Source: Streptomyces dioscori (GTDB lineage Bacteria > Actinomycetota > Actinomycetes > Streptomycetales > Streptomycetaceae). From it: DNA of 64,000 bases. Below, piece by piece: positions 1 through 8,070 of the stretch; within the stretch, counting starts at the first letter, position 1; each line of letters opens with the position of its first letter. A program made the translations under genes and the position numbers. The stretch lies in contig NZ_KZ679039.1 in assembly GCF_003024195.1 (NCBI RefSeq), positions 124,001 through 188,000 of the forward strand, read 5' to 3'. The notes beneath the pieces are model-generated. The model ran no database searches. It had not been told where the DNA came from and saw nothing but the letters and a program-made list of their open reading frames with translations.

Positions 1-19
1 GGGTGCGCGGCGGCCGGAG

Positions 20-652
20 GTGCGGCTGCCGTCGTTGGAGTCGTACGGGGGTGGGGAGCTGGAGCCCGACGGGGACTATGACGGGCTGCTGTTCGGCGAG
101 CTGGATTTCGTGGGGCAGGACGGCGGGGGTGCGCGGTTCATGGACTGCGCGCTGACGGGGTGCGCGGTCGATGAGACGCGGCTGCATCATGCGCGGGTGC
201 TGGATTCCGTGCTCACCGGGTTGCGGGGGGTGGGGACGGACTTCGGGTCGGCGACCTTCCGGGATGTGGAGGTGGTCGATGCCCGGCTGGGCGGGGTGCA
301 GATGCATGGGGCCGTGCTGGAGCGGGTGGTCTTCCGTGGGGGGAAGATCGACTACCTGAATCTGCGGGAGGCGCGGATCCGGGACGTGGTGTTCGAGGGG
401 TGTGTGCTGGTCGAGCCGGACTTCGGGGGTGCTCGGCTGGAGCGGGTGGAGTTCGTGGACTGTGTGCTGAAGGGGGCGGACTTCAGCGGGGTGTCGTTGA
501 CGGACGTGGATCTGCGGCGGGCGGCCGAGGTGGGGTTCGCGCGGGGGGTCGATCGGCTGGCGGGGGCTGTGATCAGTCCGGCGCAGTTGTTGGATCTGGC
601 GGGGGTGTTTGCTGCGGAGGTGGGGGTTCGGGTGGTGGGGGTTGAGGTGTGA
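20..652 (+). CDS. Pentapeptide-repeat protein (5' end may lie outside window)
   Basis: The 210-residue protein is built from pentapeptide-like repeats in which every fifth residue is Leu, Phe or Val, as in GADFSG, ARLERVEF and LTDVDLRRA. Such repeats fold into a right-handed beta-helix; no enzymatic motif is visible. The frame stays open to the first base of the window and the residues just before the GTG at 20 (RRPEV) look natural, so the true start is probably upstream. Function is unknown: families with this fold include gyrase-protecting proteins, but nothing here shows that role. Confidence 0.75.
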   Translation: MRLPSLESYGGGELEPDGDYDGLLFGELDFVGQDGGGARFMDCALTGCAVDETRLHHARVLDSVLTGLRGVGTDFGSATFRDVEVVDARLGGVQMHGAVLERVVFRGGKIDYLNLREARIRDVVFEGCVLVEPDFGGARLERVEFVDCVLKGADFSGVSLTDVDLRRAAEVGFARGVDRLAGAVISPAQLLDLAGVFAAEVGVRVVGVEV

Positions 653-696
653 GGGTCCCTGCGGGGGGTTTGACGGGGGTTGGGACGGTGGGGGGT

Positions 697-822
697 GGGA
701 GCGGGCCGTGCCGGTACGTCGAGTCCGCCGCCCCCGTGCATACGGCCCTTCGTTGGAGGGTCTGACTTTTTTGCGGGAGCCGTACGCGGCGGACTTTCGA
801 CGTACCGGCACGGCCCGCTCCC
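697..822. repeat. Long inverted-repeat element
   Basis: Two perfectly complementary 26-base arms lie at 697-722 and 797-822. After a 2-base bulge the pairing continues inward (723-731 with 786-794), and a CATACGGC-like/GCCGTACG pair follows. The 126-base unit could form one long hairpin with a central loop containing a T-tract. It lies about 45 bases after the pentapeptide gene, so it may be a terminator, a structured RNA or a small MITE-like element. Confidence 0.75.
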
Positions 823-844
823 GGGTGTCGTCGCCGGGTGCCGG

Positions 845-1013
845 CCGTCGTCTTTCAGCCCGTACGGCGTTCGGCGGCTGTCTGTCTTGCGGTCCGTTTG
901 GGTTTTGCGCGTTCGCCTGTTGGCTGGGGTGGCGGTCGTCGTTCTTCAGCCCGTCCGGCGTTTGAGGACGAGGCCGTTCAGGCCGGTGGGGGGTCTGGGG
1001 GCGCAGCCCCCAG
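845..1013. repeat. Direct repeat pair and terminator hairpin
   Basis: A motif containing TTCAGCCCGT(A/C)CGGCGTT occurs near 853-873 and again near 942-963. It is followed by a hairpin with arms CTGGGGGC (995-1002) and GCCCCCAG (1006-1013) and a 3-base loop. The hairpin lies just past the stop of the minus-strand gene ending at 1024 and is probably its terminator. No gene is seen in 653-1023. Confidence 0.55.
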
Positions 1014-1023
1014 GGCGTCCGGC

Positions 1024-1563
1024 TCAGGGGAGTCTGGGGAAGCGGGCTTCCAGGTTCCAGATGGCCGGGTTGTCCCGGAGCCCCTCGTGGAGGTCTGTGA
1101 GGTCGGCCAGGACGTCGTGGAGGAAGTCCCGTGCCTCGCGGCGCAGTTCGGTGTGGGAGAAGGTGAGCGGGGGCTCCTCCACCGGCATCCAGTCCGACTC
1201 GATGTCCACCCAGCCGAAGCGGCGCTCGAAGAGCATGCGGTCGGTGGACTCGGTGAAGTCCAGTTCGGCGCGCTGGGGGCGGGATGCCCTGCTGCCCATG
1301 GGGTCCTGGTCGAGTTGTTCGACGATGTCGCACAGGGCCCAGGCGAAGTCGAGCACCGGCACCCATCCCCAGCCTGTGGACAGCTCCCTGTCCGCCTTCG
1401 TGTCGGCGAGGTAGACGTCTCCGCAGAACAGGTCGTGGCGCAGGGCGTGGACGTCCGCGCGGCGGTAGTCGGTCTGCGGGGGGTCCGGGAAGCGGGAGGA
1501 GAGGGCGTAGCCGATGTCGAGCACGTGGGTGATGGTGTCACGCCGTTCTAGGATCGCCCCCAT
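1024..1563 (-). CDS. Conserved hypothetical protein
   Basis: A 179-residue acidic soluble protein with no signal peptide or membrane segment. It has a Trp-rich middle (STGWGWVPVLDFAWALCDIV) and a helical C-terminus. I do not recognise a family. The ATG at 1563 was chosen because it begins a normal-looking N-terminus (MGAILERRDTITHVLDIGYA). That start overlaps the start codon of the divergent peptidase gene. A later GTG at the HVLDIG position would remove the overlap and remains possible. Confidence 0.6.
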   Translation of the reverse strand: MGAILERRDTITHVLDIGYALSSRFPDPPQTDYRRADVHALRHDLFCGDVYLADTKADRELSTGWGWVPVLDFAWALCDIVEQLDQDPMGSRASRPQRAELDFTESTDRMLFERRFGWVDIESDWMPVEEPPLTFSHTELRREARDFLHDVLADLTDLHEGLRDNPAIWNLEARFPRLP

Positions 1564-2965
1564 GCCCCGGTCTGCTCGCTTTGGTCTTGTTGTTGTTTTG
1601 CTGGCCTGCCTGCTGGTCGGTTGTGATGGGGGTGTGGAGGGTGTCGCGGGGGGCTCCGGGGTGCGGGATCCGTACTTTCCCAAGGCGGGGAACGGAGGGT
1701 ACGACGTCACGCATTACGGGCTCACGCTCGACTACGAGCCGAAGTCCCGGCGGCTGGTGGGGGAAGCCGAGATCCGGGCTCGGGCGGAGCAGGATCTCAG
1801 CGCGTTCAACCTTGATCTGAAGGGGATGGACGTGCGCTCCGTCGAGGTGGACGGGGAGCCGGCTCGGTTCAATCGCAGTGGTGATCATGAGCTGACCGTT
1901 CGGCCGCGTAGGGATCTGGACGGCGGGGATTCCTTCGTGGCGGTCGTGCGCTACGAGGGCGTGCCGGAGGTCGTCACCGATCCCGATGGGTCGGAGGAGG
2001 GGTGGCTGCCTACCGAGGACGGGGCTCTGGGGCTGGGGGAGCCCACCGGGTCCATGGCGTGGTTCCCCGGGAACCATCATCCGAGCGACAAGGCCTCGTA
2101 CGACATCGTGGTGGACGTGCCCGAGGGGCTGGAGGCCGTTTCCGTCGGGGAGTTGCGGAAGAGGACGGTCAAGGGTGGGCGGGCTGTCTTCGGGTGGCGG
2201 GTTTCGGAGCCCGTGGCTTCCTATGTGGTGACCGTGGCCGTGGGAGAGTTCGAGATTCGTCGGTCGAGGGCGGGGCGGCTGCCTGTCTATGTGGCTGTGG
2301 ATCCTGATCAGGCGGCGGACAGTGCCGAGGTGCTCGATCGCATTCCCGAGGTCATGGAATGGGCCGAGGACTACTTCGGGCCGTATCCGTTCTCATCGAC
2401 GGGCGCGATCGTGGAGCGGGAGGACGACGCCGGGTACGCCCTGGAGACCCAGAACCGGCCCGTCTTCCCCGGTGCGCCCGGCGTGGAACTTCTCGTGCAC
2501 GAGCTGGTCCATCAGTGGTACGGGAACTCCGTCACCCCGAAGTCCTGGCGTGACATGTGGCTGAACGAGGGCTTCGCCACGTATGCCGAGTGGCTGTGGA
2601 ACGAGGACCACGGCGGGGACTCCGCACAGGACGTCTTCGACGCGCTGTACGACGGGGACTACTTCGAGAAGGAGGCGGAGAGTGATGCCGTCTGGGACTT
2701 TCCGCCCGCCCGGCCGCCGAGCGCCGCGCGGATCTCCGACAGTCCTGTGTACGAGCGCGGGGCCATGGTGTTGCACAAGGTGCGGCAGGCGGTCGGCGAC
2801 GAGGTGTTCTTCGGCATCCTGCGGGGGTGGGCCGCCGAGCGGCGGCACGGCAACGCGGACACCGACGACTTCACCGCCTATGTGGAGAAGACTGCGCCGG
2901 ACGAGGACTTCTCGGGGATCTGGGACGACTGGCTGTACGGGAAAGGGCGGCCCGCGCGTCCCTGA
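1562..2965 (+). CDS. M1-family zinc metallopeptidase lipoprotein
   Basis: A 467-residue secreted aminopeptidase-like protein. The N-terminus is a lipoprotein signal ending in the lipobox LVGC, so it should be anchored outside the membrane. The zinc site is HELVH at residues 313-317 with the third ligand Glu in NEGFA at 336, the HEXXH-x18-E pattern of family M1. GYALETQNRP occupies the place of the GAMEN exopeptidase motif. The protein is shorter than full M1 aminopeptidases and lacks their large C-terminal helical domain. The ATG at 1562 directly precedes the signal peptide. Confidence 0.9.
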   Translation: MPRSARFGLVVVLLACLLVGCDGGVEGVAGGSGVRDPYFPKAGNGGYDVTHYGLTLDYEPKSRRLVGEAEIRARAEQDLSAFNLDLKGMDVRSVEVDGEPARFNRSGDHELTVRPRRDLDGGDSFVAVVRYEGVPEVVTDPDGSEEGWLPTEDGALGLGEPTGSMAWFPGNHHPSDKASYDIVVDVPEGLEAVSVGELRKRTVKGGRAVFGWRVSEPVASYVVTVAVGEFEIRRSRAGRLPVYVAVDPDQAADSAEVLDRIPEVMEWAEDYFGPYPFSSTGAIVEREDDAGYALETQNRPVFPGAPGVELLVHELVHQWYGNSVTPKSWRDMWLNEGFATYAEWLWNEDHGGDSAQDVFDALYDGDYFEKEAESDAVWDFPPARPPSAARISDSPVYERGAMVLHKVRQAVGDEVFFGILRGWAAERRHGNADTDDFTAYVEKTAPDEDFSGIWDDWLYGKGRPARP

Positions 2966-2980
2966 GGCGCGTGCCCCGGC

Positions 2981-3068
2981 AGAGGGACAGAGGGACAGAG
3001 GGACAGAGGGGCAGAGGGGCAGAAGGACAGAGGGGCAAAGGGGCAAAGGGGCAAAGGGGCAGAGGGGC
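2981..3068. repeat. 8-bp tandem repeat array (11 copies)
   Basis: Eleven consecutive octamers vary around AGAGGGGC (AGAGGGAC x3, AGAGGGGC x2, AGAAGGAC, AGAGGGGC, AAAGGGGC x3, AGAGGGGC). The array sits between the convergent peptidase and acetyltransferase genes, and its last base falls in the acetyltransferase stop codon. Confidence 0.95.
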
Positions 3069-3583
3069 TAGTTAAGGATTTTGCGTAGTACCGCGCAGGG
3101 GCGGCCCAGTTGGCGGTCCTTGCGGTGGCCGATCGTCTTGTAGCCGATCGTTGTCCAGAAGGCGAAGGCGCCGGGGTTGTTGTCCAGGGCCGCCAGACGC
3201 ACGGCGTCCCGGCCCGCCTCGCGGAAGCGGTCCTCGATGCGTGCCGCCAGCTGCCGTCCGTGGCCCTTGCCCTGGTGGGCCGCGTCGACCAGCAGCAGGC
3301 CGATCCACGGGTCGGGGTCGCCCGGGTCCGGGTGGTGGGCGAGCGTGATCGCGACCGCGACGAGTTGTCCGGCGCTGCGGGCCTGCAGGACCTCCACGTC
3401 CGGGTTCGCCAGCTCGTCCGCCAACGCCTTCGCGACCTGCTCCGGGCGGATGTCGTGCGGGTCGGGGAAGTCGCCGCTGAGGGCGTAGAACGCGTGGTTC
3501 GAGGCGTAGAGCGCGGTGAGTTCGGTCAGGAGGGGGCCCGGTAGGTCGTGGTCCGGGGTGAGGGGGAGCGGTTCGAGGATCAC
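3068..3583 (-). CDS. GNAT-family N-acetyltransferase
   Basis: A 171-residue protein with the GNAT core: a beta strand (AVAITLAHH), then WIGLLLVDAAHQGKGHGRQLA, which is the acetyl-CoA pyrophosphate loop (Q-x-x-G-x-G/A pattern as QGKGHG), then NPGAFAFWTTIGYK near the C-terminus. The substrate cannot be told. The gene converges on the M1 peptidase across the octamer array. Confidence 0.85.
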   Translation of the reverse strand: MILEPLPLTPDHDLPGPLLTELTALYASNHAFYALSGDFPDPHDIRPEQVAKALADELANPDVEVLQARSAGQLVAVAITLAHHPDPGDPDPWIGLLLVDAAHQGKGHGRQLAARIEDRFREAGRDAVRLAALDNNPGAFAFWTTIGYKTIGHRKDRQLGRPCAVLRKILN

Positions 3584-3637
3584 GCCCGGAAGGGTAGGCG
3601 CTCCGCTGGGGGGCGGGGGTGATCTTGGGTTGGCGTT

Positions 3638-3786
3638 CGGGTGCGGGGCGGTGGGGGTGAGCCGCGCAGTTCCCCGCGCCCCTTAGGGGCGTGTCGGTGT
3701 GCGTGGTCCCGCGTCCTTGGGGAGTGGCGTTCGGGTGCGGGCTGGTGGGGGTGAGCCGCGCAGTTCCCCGCGCCCCTTTGGGGCGT
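3638..3786. repeat. Two REP-like repeats
   Basis: Two copies (3638-3692 and 3732-3786) of a composite repeat: a G-rich leader (gtgcggg..ggtgggggtga), then gccgcgcagttccccgcgcc and a short inverted tail. They fill the gap between the acetyltransferase and terD. Confidence 0.9.
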
Positions 3787-3822
3787 CGGTTTGTGGGGCG
3801 TGCATAGAGGGGGCTGTGTGAC

Positions 3823-3862
3823 CGAGGGGGTCGGTCCGGCTGCAGCCGGACCGACCCCCTCG
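3823..3862 (-). terminator. Perfect 40-bp palindrome after terD
   Basis: The 20-base arm 3823-3842 is perfectly complementary to 3843-3862, with the symmetry axis at CTGCAG. It begins 21 bases past the terD stop on the minus strand. The likely role is a very stable factor-independent terminator; no T-tract follows, as is common in Streptomyces. Confidence 0.8.
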
Positions 3863-3883
3863 AAACGTCGTGCGCGCGCTGGA

Positions 3884-4459
3884 TCAGACGTTGACGCCGA
3901 AGTCCTTCGCGATGCCCGTCAGGCCGGACGCGTAGCCCTGGCCGACCGCGCGGAACTTCCACTCGGCGCCGTTGCGGTACAGCTCGCCGAAGACCATGGC
4001 CGTCTCGGTGGCCGCGTCCTCCGAGAGGTCGTAGCGGGCGATCTCGGTGCCGCCGGCCTGGTTCACGATGCGGATGTACGCGTTGCGGACCTGGCCGAAG
4101 TTCTGCGAGCGCGTCTCGGCGTCGTAGATGGAGACCGGGAAGACGATCTTGTCGATGTCGGCGGGGAGGCCCGCGAGGTTGACGTTGATCGCCTCGTCGT
4201 CGCCGGCGCCTTCACCCGTGCGGTTGTCGCCCGTGTGGACGATCGTCTGGTCCGGGGTCTGCTTGTTGTTGAAGAAGATGAAGTGGGCGTCCGAGTAGAC
4301 CTTGCCCTCGGGGTTGACCGCGATGGCCGAGGCGTCCAGGTCGAAGTCGGTTCCCGTGGTGGAGCGGACGTCCCAGCCGAGGCCCACGGTGACGGCGGTC
4401 AGGCCCGGAGCCTCCTTGGTGAGCGAGACGTTGCCACCCTTGGACAGGCTTACAGCCAT
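3884..4459 (-). CDS. terD: TerD-family calcium-binding stress protein
   Basis: A 191-residue protein with all the TerD hallmarks: [20 protein letters not shown] at the start, [24 protein letters not shown] with clustered acidic Ca2+ ligands, and the C-terminal [16 protein letters not shown]. TerD proteins are cytoplasmic and linked to tellurite and oxidative stress; in Streptomyces several paralogues affect development. The ATG at 4459 has AAGGACTCCCAACA upstream. It stands alone, not in a ter operon, and its strong palindromic terminator suggests a monocistronic abundant transcript. Confidence 0.93.
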   Translation of the reverse strand: MAVSLSKGGNVSLTKEAPGLTAVTVGLGWDVRSTTGTDFDLDASAIAVNPEGKVYSDAHFIFFNNKQTPDQTIVHTGDNRTGEGAGDDEAINVNLAGLPADIDKIVFPVSIYDAETRSQNFGQVRNAYIRIVNQAGGTEIARYDLSEDAATETAMVFGELYRNGAEWKFRAVGQGYASGLTGIAKDFGVNV

Positions 4460-4707
4460 TGTTGGGAGTCCTTCCCTCGTTATTCGTGCGTACGGATCGT
4501 GCGGTGCTGCGCGTCGGGCTTCGTACGGGACGAAGCTACCGCCAACCCTAAGAACGCCGATGGGGGTCCCCAGGGTTCCGCTCCTCTTTACTTTCTTTAC
4601 CTGCGGGGTCGGAGGGTCCCCTCCGAGGGGCCGAGGGGCGGGTCGGTGACCGTTCCGGTGCCGAAAAGCTGGTGACGTGGACCGGACAGACAAGGGACCA
4701 TGGGTCC

Positions 4708-5136
4708 ATGTCCGGTCCCTACGTCATCCGTGGCTCCGTCTCGCTGCCCGAGGCCGAGCTGATGTGGCGTTTCTCGCGCTCCTCCGGGCCGGGCGGCCAG
4801 CACGTCAACACGACCGACTCGCAGGTCGAACTGCGCTTCGACCTCGCGAAGACCCAGTCGCTGCCGCCGGTGTGGAAGGAGCGGGCACTCGCCAGGCTCG
4901 CCGACCGGCTGGTCGACGGGGTCGTCGCCGTGCGCGCCTCCGAGCACCGGTCCCAGTGGCGCAACCGGGAGACGGCGGCCGTGCGGCTCGCCTCCCTGCT
5001 CGCCGAGGCCAGTGCCCCGCCGCCCAGGGCCCGCCGCGCCACCCGTATTCCGCGGGGAATCAATGAGCGCCGGCTTCGCGAGAAGAAACAGCGGGGCGAC
5101 ACGAAGCGCGGGCGTTCCGGGCGCGACTGGGGATGA
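4708..5136 (+). CDS. arfB: ArfB/YaeJ-like peptidyl-tRNA hydrolase (ribosome rescue)
   Basis: A 142-residue member of the class I release-factor family. It has the catalytic GGQ at residues 29-31 within [12 protein letters not shown] and a basic C-terminal tail ([24 protein letters not shown]) but no stop-codon recognition domain. This architecture matches ArfB, which frees stalled ribosomes by hydrolysing peptidyl-tRNA with the tail in the empty mRNA channel. The ATG at 4708 was preferred to an upstream in-frame start because MSGPYVIRG matches the family N-terminus. It is divergent from terD. Confidence 0.9.
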   Translation: MSGPYVIRGSVSLPEAELMWRFSRSSGPGGQHVNTTDSQVELRFDLAKTQSLPPVWKERALARLADRLVDGVVAVRASEHRSQWRNRETAAVRLASLLAEASAPPPRARRATRIPRGINERRLREKKQRGDTKRGRSGRDWG

Positions 5137-5213
5137 GGGAAAGGGGTGCCGGGCGGGCCTGGTGCTTCTTCCGGGGGTCTTCCGGTGCTTCTTTGTACGC
5201 AGTGCTCTGTTCG

Positions 5214-5241
5214 CCCTGCCGGTGACGCCCGGCAGGGGTTT
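5214..5241 (+). terminator. Rho-independent terminator
   Basis: Stem CCCTGCCGG (5214-5222) / CCGGCAGGG (5229-5237), 6-base loop, followed by GTTTTCC. It lies 78 bases after the arfB-like gene. Confidence 0.8.
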
Positions 5242-5361
5242 TCCGACGGCGGAAGAAAAGCCCGGAGGAAAGTGGGGCGGGCGCGGGTCCCGCTTCACAT
5301 TTGTACACGGTTGTACGCGGTCGTGTGCGGTCGAATGTCCTTCGGTGAGCCTGGGAAAGGC

Positions 5362-5925
5362 CTAGTCCAAGTGACGGTAACGGCCGCGGAAATACGTGAG
5401 CGGGCCGCCTTCGGTGGTCAGCAGTGAGGACGTCAGGACGCGGCCGATCACCAGGGTGTGGTCGCCCGCGGTGACCCGCTGCTCGGTGCGGCACTCCAGG
5501 GTCGCCAGGGCGCCGTCCAGCAGGGGCGCGCCTGACTCCTTCCCCCGGACGTACGGCACGTCCGCGAAGAGCAGGCGGTCCGAGATGCGGTTCTTCATGG
5601 CGAAGCGGCTCGCGACGGAGCTCTGGCCCTCGGCGAGCAGGGAGACCGCCCACAGGGGCTGTTCGTCGAGCAGGTCGTCCATGCGGGAGCCCTCGCGCAG
5701 GCCGATGAGGACCAGGGGCGGGTCCAGGGACACGGACATGAAGGAGGTCGCCGTCATGCCGACGTCCTCGCCGCTGGGGCCGTCCGGGTCGGCCTGCGGC
5801 TCGTGCGCGGTCACCAGGACCACGCCGGCGGCCAGCCGGGACATGGCCGCGCGGAACTCGTCGTTGCTCACCCCCACAGCATGCACGGGCGGGGCGGGCG
5901 GAGCGGCAGAGGGAGTGTTCAGCAC
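5362..5925 (-). CDS. Flavin reductase-like FMN-binding protein
   Basis: A 187-residue protein of the flavin reductase domain family (HpaC/FRP type). It shows FRAAMSRLAAGVVLVTA near the start, then TATSFMSVSLDPPLVLIGL, the conserved flavin-binding stretch, and GDHTLVIGRV and LTYFRGRYRHLD at the C-terminus. Such proteins use NAD(P)H to reduce FMN/FAD for a partner monooxygenase, but no partner gene is adjacent. It starts with GTG at 5925 and shares a 326-bp promoter region with the divergent cdgB. Confidence 0.85.
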   Translation of the reverse strand: MLNTPSAAPPAPPVHAVGVSNDEFRAAMSRLAAGVVLVTAHEPQADPDGPSGEDVGMTATSFMSVSLDPPLVLIGLREGSRMDDLLDEQPLWAVSLLAEGQSSVASRFAMKNRISDRLLFADVPYVRGKESGAPLLDGALATLECRTEQRVTAGDHTLVIGRVLTSSLLTTEGGPLTYFRGRYRHLD

Positions 5926-6103
5926 ACGAAGACGCTATTCTCCGCCGACGACGGACACATCCGACCAACGTCGGAACCGGGTCCTAGGACTGAAGTGGGA
6001 GTGTGACCCGTATCTCTTACCAGGCGCGCGCACATGTTCCACAAATTTGCGTTCAGTAAACGCACCGCGAAAACACAGAAACTCTACTCAATTGTTCATC
6101 TTC

Positions 6104-6125
6104 ACCTGTGACTTGAGTCACAGGT
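6104..6125. promoter_or_regulatory. 22-bp palindrome upstream of cdgB
   Basis: Perfect inverted repeat ACCTGTGACT-TG-AGTCACAGGT. It contains BldD-like half sites (TGAC and GTCA) but with one base less spacing than the published BldD consensus. It lies 127 bases before the cdgB start. Confidence 0.7.
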
Positions 6126-6137
6126 GCCATAATTTGT

Positions 6138-6150
6138 TGACCCTGTGTAC
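6138..6150 (+). promoter_or_regulatory. Putative BldD box
   Basis: TGACCCTGTGTAC matches the BldD core TnACnC(A/T)GnGTnA at all defined positions except the last. cdgB is an established BldD target in S. coelicolor, which makes this the best candidate site. Confidence 0.6.
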
Positions 6151-6251
6151 CGAGTGGGCAGCGCGCTGTGATTCAGTGGCGGGGAAGCTGGCAGGGAGTA
6201 GGCGGGGAGAGAGCCCTGGAGTTGCTGTCGAGGTCTTCGAGGGGAGGGCGA

Positions 6252-7952
6252 ATGGAGACCGAGTCGGAGCCGTACGTCCGCCTTGCGACCCTGCGGCAGC
6301 TGCACACGGTCATGGCGGACATGAACACGGCCCGCAGCCTGGCCGACACGCTGCAGACCGTGGCCGACGGAGTCGTCAACGGCCTCGGCTACGAACTGGC
6401 CGCCGTCAACCTCGTCCAGCCCGACGGCGACCTGGTGGTCGCCGCCCTCGCCGGGAACTCCGCAGCCGAGGCGCTCATCACCGGCCGCACCGGCTCCCGC
6501 GAGTCCTGGGAGCGCCGGCTGAACATGGGAGAGGCCTGGGGCGACCTGCGGTTCATACCGCACACCGAGGGCTGGGTCCTCGACGAGGACGACGTCCCGC
6601 AGTGGTACACCGACGGCCCCGAACCCCGCTTCGAGGACGAGTGGCACCCCGCCGACCGGCTCTTCGCCCCCATGTACACGCCGAGCGTCCCGAGCGGCTC
6701 CTGCGGTGAGCTGATAGGCGTCCTGTCCGTGGACCGTCCGCGCAACGGACGGCATCCGGGCGCATGGGGCCGAGAGGCCCTGCAGATGTACGCGTTCCAG
6801 GCCGCCATCGCCATCAGCAACGCCCGTCTACGAGGCAACATGCAGCGCGCGCTGGTCCGCCTTGAGCGCGAGCAGCAGGCGCTGCGGGCCAGTGAGGAAA
6901 GCTTCCGGCAGGCCTTCGAGTACGCGCCCTCCGGCATGGCCGTCGCCGAGATGGGCGGCGACCAGCACGGCCGGATCCTGCGCACGAACGACGCGCTGTG
7001 CCGGCTCCTTGGCCGCCCCGCCTCCTCGATGCGCCGCTACGCGTTCTCCGACCTCGTCCACCCCGAGGACATCGGCACCCTGCTCAGGACCTCCGCCGAG
7101 GGCGGGCGCGCCGAGCTGCGGCTCTGTCGCCGCGACGGTACGTACGTGTGGGTGTCGCTGCGCAACAGCGTGGTCGCCGACGCCGCCGACGGGCCGCGGT
7201 TCCTGCTCACCCACGTCGAGGACATCGAAGAGCGCAAGCGCCGCGAGCTGCAGCTCGCCCACCGCGCCTCGCACGACTCGCTCACCGGCCTGCCGAACTC
7301 CGCGGAGCTGCGCTCCCGGCTCGCCGCCCGGCTGTGCGCCCGCCCCACGGCCATGGAACCCGGCGTGGTCGACACGATCGACGCGGCGTACGGGGAAGTG
7401 GTGGCCGCGCGCAACGCGAGCGCCAACGGGTACGACGTGAACGCCTACGACGTCAACGGGCACGGCTTCGACTACCGGCCGGTCCCGGACGCCCTGGACG
7501 CGTACGACCACCATGTGCACACCGTCACACCCGAGGGGGAGCGCGACGACGGCACGAAGGGGCTCGCGGTGCTCTTCTGCGACCTCGACGGCTTCAAGTC
7601 GATCAACGACCGCTTCGGGCACAACGCCGGTGACTACGTCCTGATCGAGGTGGCCCGCCGGCTGGGCGGCGCCGTGCGTGACGGCGACACGGTCGCCCGG
7701 CTCGGCGGCGACGAGTTCGTGGTGCTCGCCGACGGGCTCGGCCGGGCCGACGCGGAGGACCTCGCGGTGCGGCTGCGCAACGAGATAATCCAGCCGATCA
7801 GGGTCGACGGACGGGCCATGCGGGTCGGCGCCAGCTTCGGTATCGGGTGGGCACACTGCGGCATGACGGCGGACGAGGTCTTGCAGTCCGCTGACGAGCG
7901 GATGTACGTAGAGAAACGTTCTCGTCCCAAAGCGCACAGGCGTGCGGGCTGA
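6252..7952 (+). CDS. cdgB: GAF-PAS-GGDEF diguanylate cyclase, CdgB type
   Basis: A 566-residue cytoplasmic c-di-GMP synthase. An N-terminal GAF-like domain (about 12-200) is followed by a PAS/PAC module (about 213-335, ending in the ERKRRELQL helix) and a GGDEF domain. The active-site GGDEF is intact at residues 485-489 and is preceded by the inhibitory I-site RDGD at the usual 5-residue spacing, so product feedback is expected. A low-complexity insert of about 70 residues with repeats of YDVN lies between the first GGDEF helix and the LFCDLDGFK strand. The start at 6252 follows GGGGAGGG. CdgB controls development in Streptomyces and is repressed by BldD. Confidence 0.93.
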   Translation: METESEPYVRLATLRQLHTVMADMNTARSLADTLQTVADGVVNGLGYELAAVNLVQPDGDLVVAALAGNSAAEALITGRTGSRESWERRLNMGEAWGDLRFIPHTEGWVLDEDDVPQWYTDGPEPRFEDEWHPADRLFAPMYTPSVPSGSCGELIGVLSVDRPRNGRHPGAWGREALQMYAFQAAIAISNARLRGNMQRALVRLEREQQALRASEESFRQAFEYAPSGMAVAEMGGDQHGRILRTNDALCRLLGRPASSMRRYAFSDLVHPEDIGTLLRTSAEGGRAELRLCRRDGTYVWVSLRNSVVADAADGPRFLLTHVEDIEERKRRELQLAHRASHDSLTGLPNSAELRSRLAARLCARPTAMEPGVVDTIDAAYGEVVAARNASANGYDVNAYDVNGHGFDYRPVPDALDAYDHHVHTVTPEGERDDGTKGLAVLFCDLDGFKSINDRFGHNAGDYVLIEVARRLGGAVRDGDTVARLGGDEFVVLADGLGRADAEDLAVRLRNEIIQPIRVDGRAMRVGASFGIGWAHCGMTADEVLQSADERMYVEKRSRPKAHRRAG

Positions 7953-8070
7953 TCCGCAGGTCAGCGCTGTCATGCGAGCTGAGTCACCCGTTTGGGGCAT
8001 CGGAACCGGGTAGGCTCGCCTTTCGATCCCCCGTACCGCATCTGTACCGCACCCGCTAGGAGACCAAGGG

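Noticed and set aside
978-1551. Long overlapping frames opposite and within the gene at 1024-1563
   Set aside because: Arg/Pro/Ser-rich GC-bias shadows; the 179-residue frame has the natural composition.
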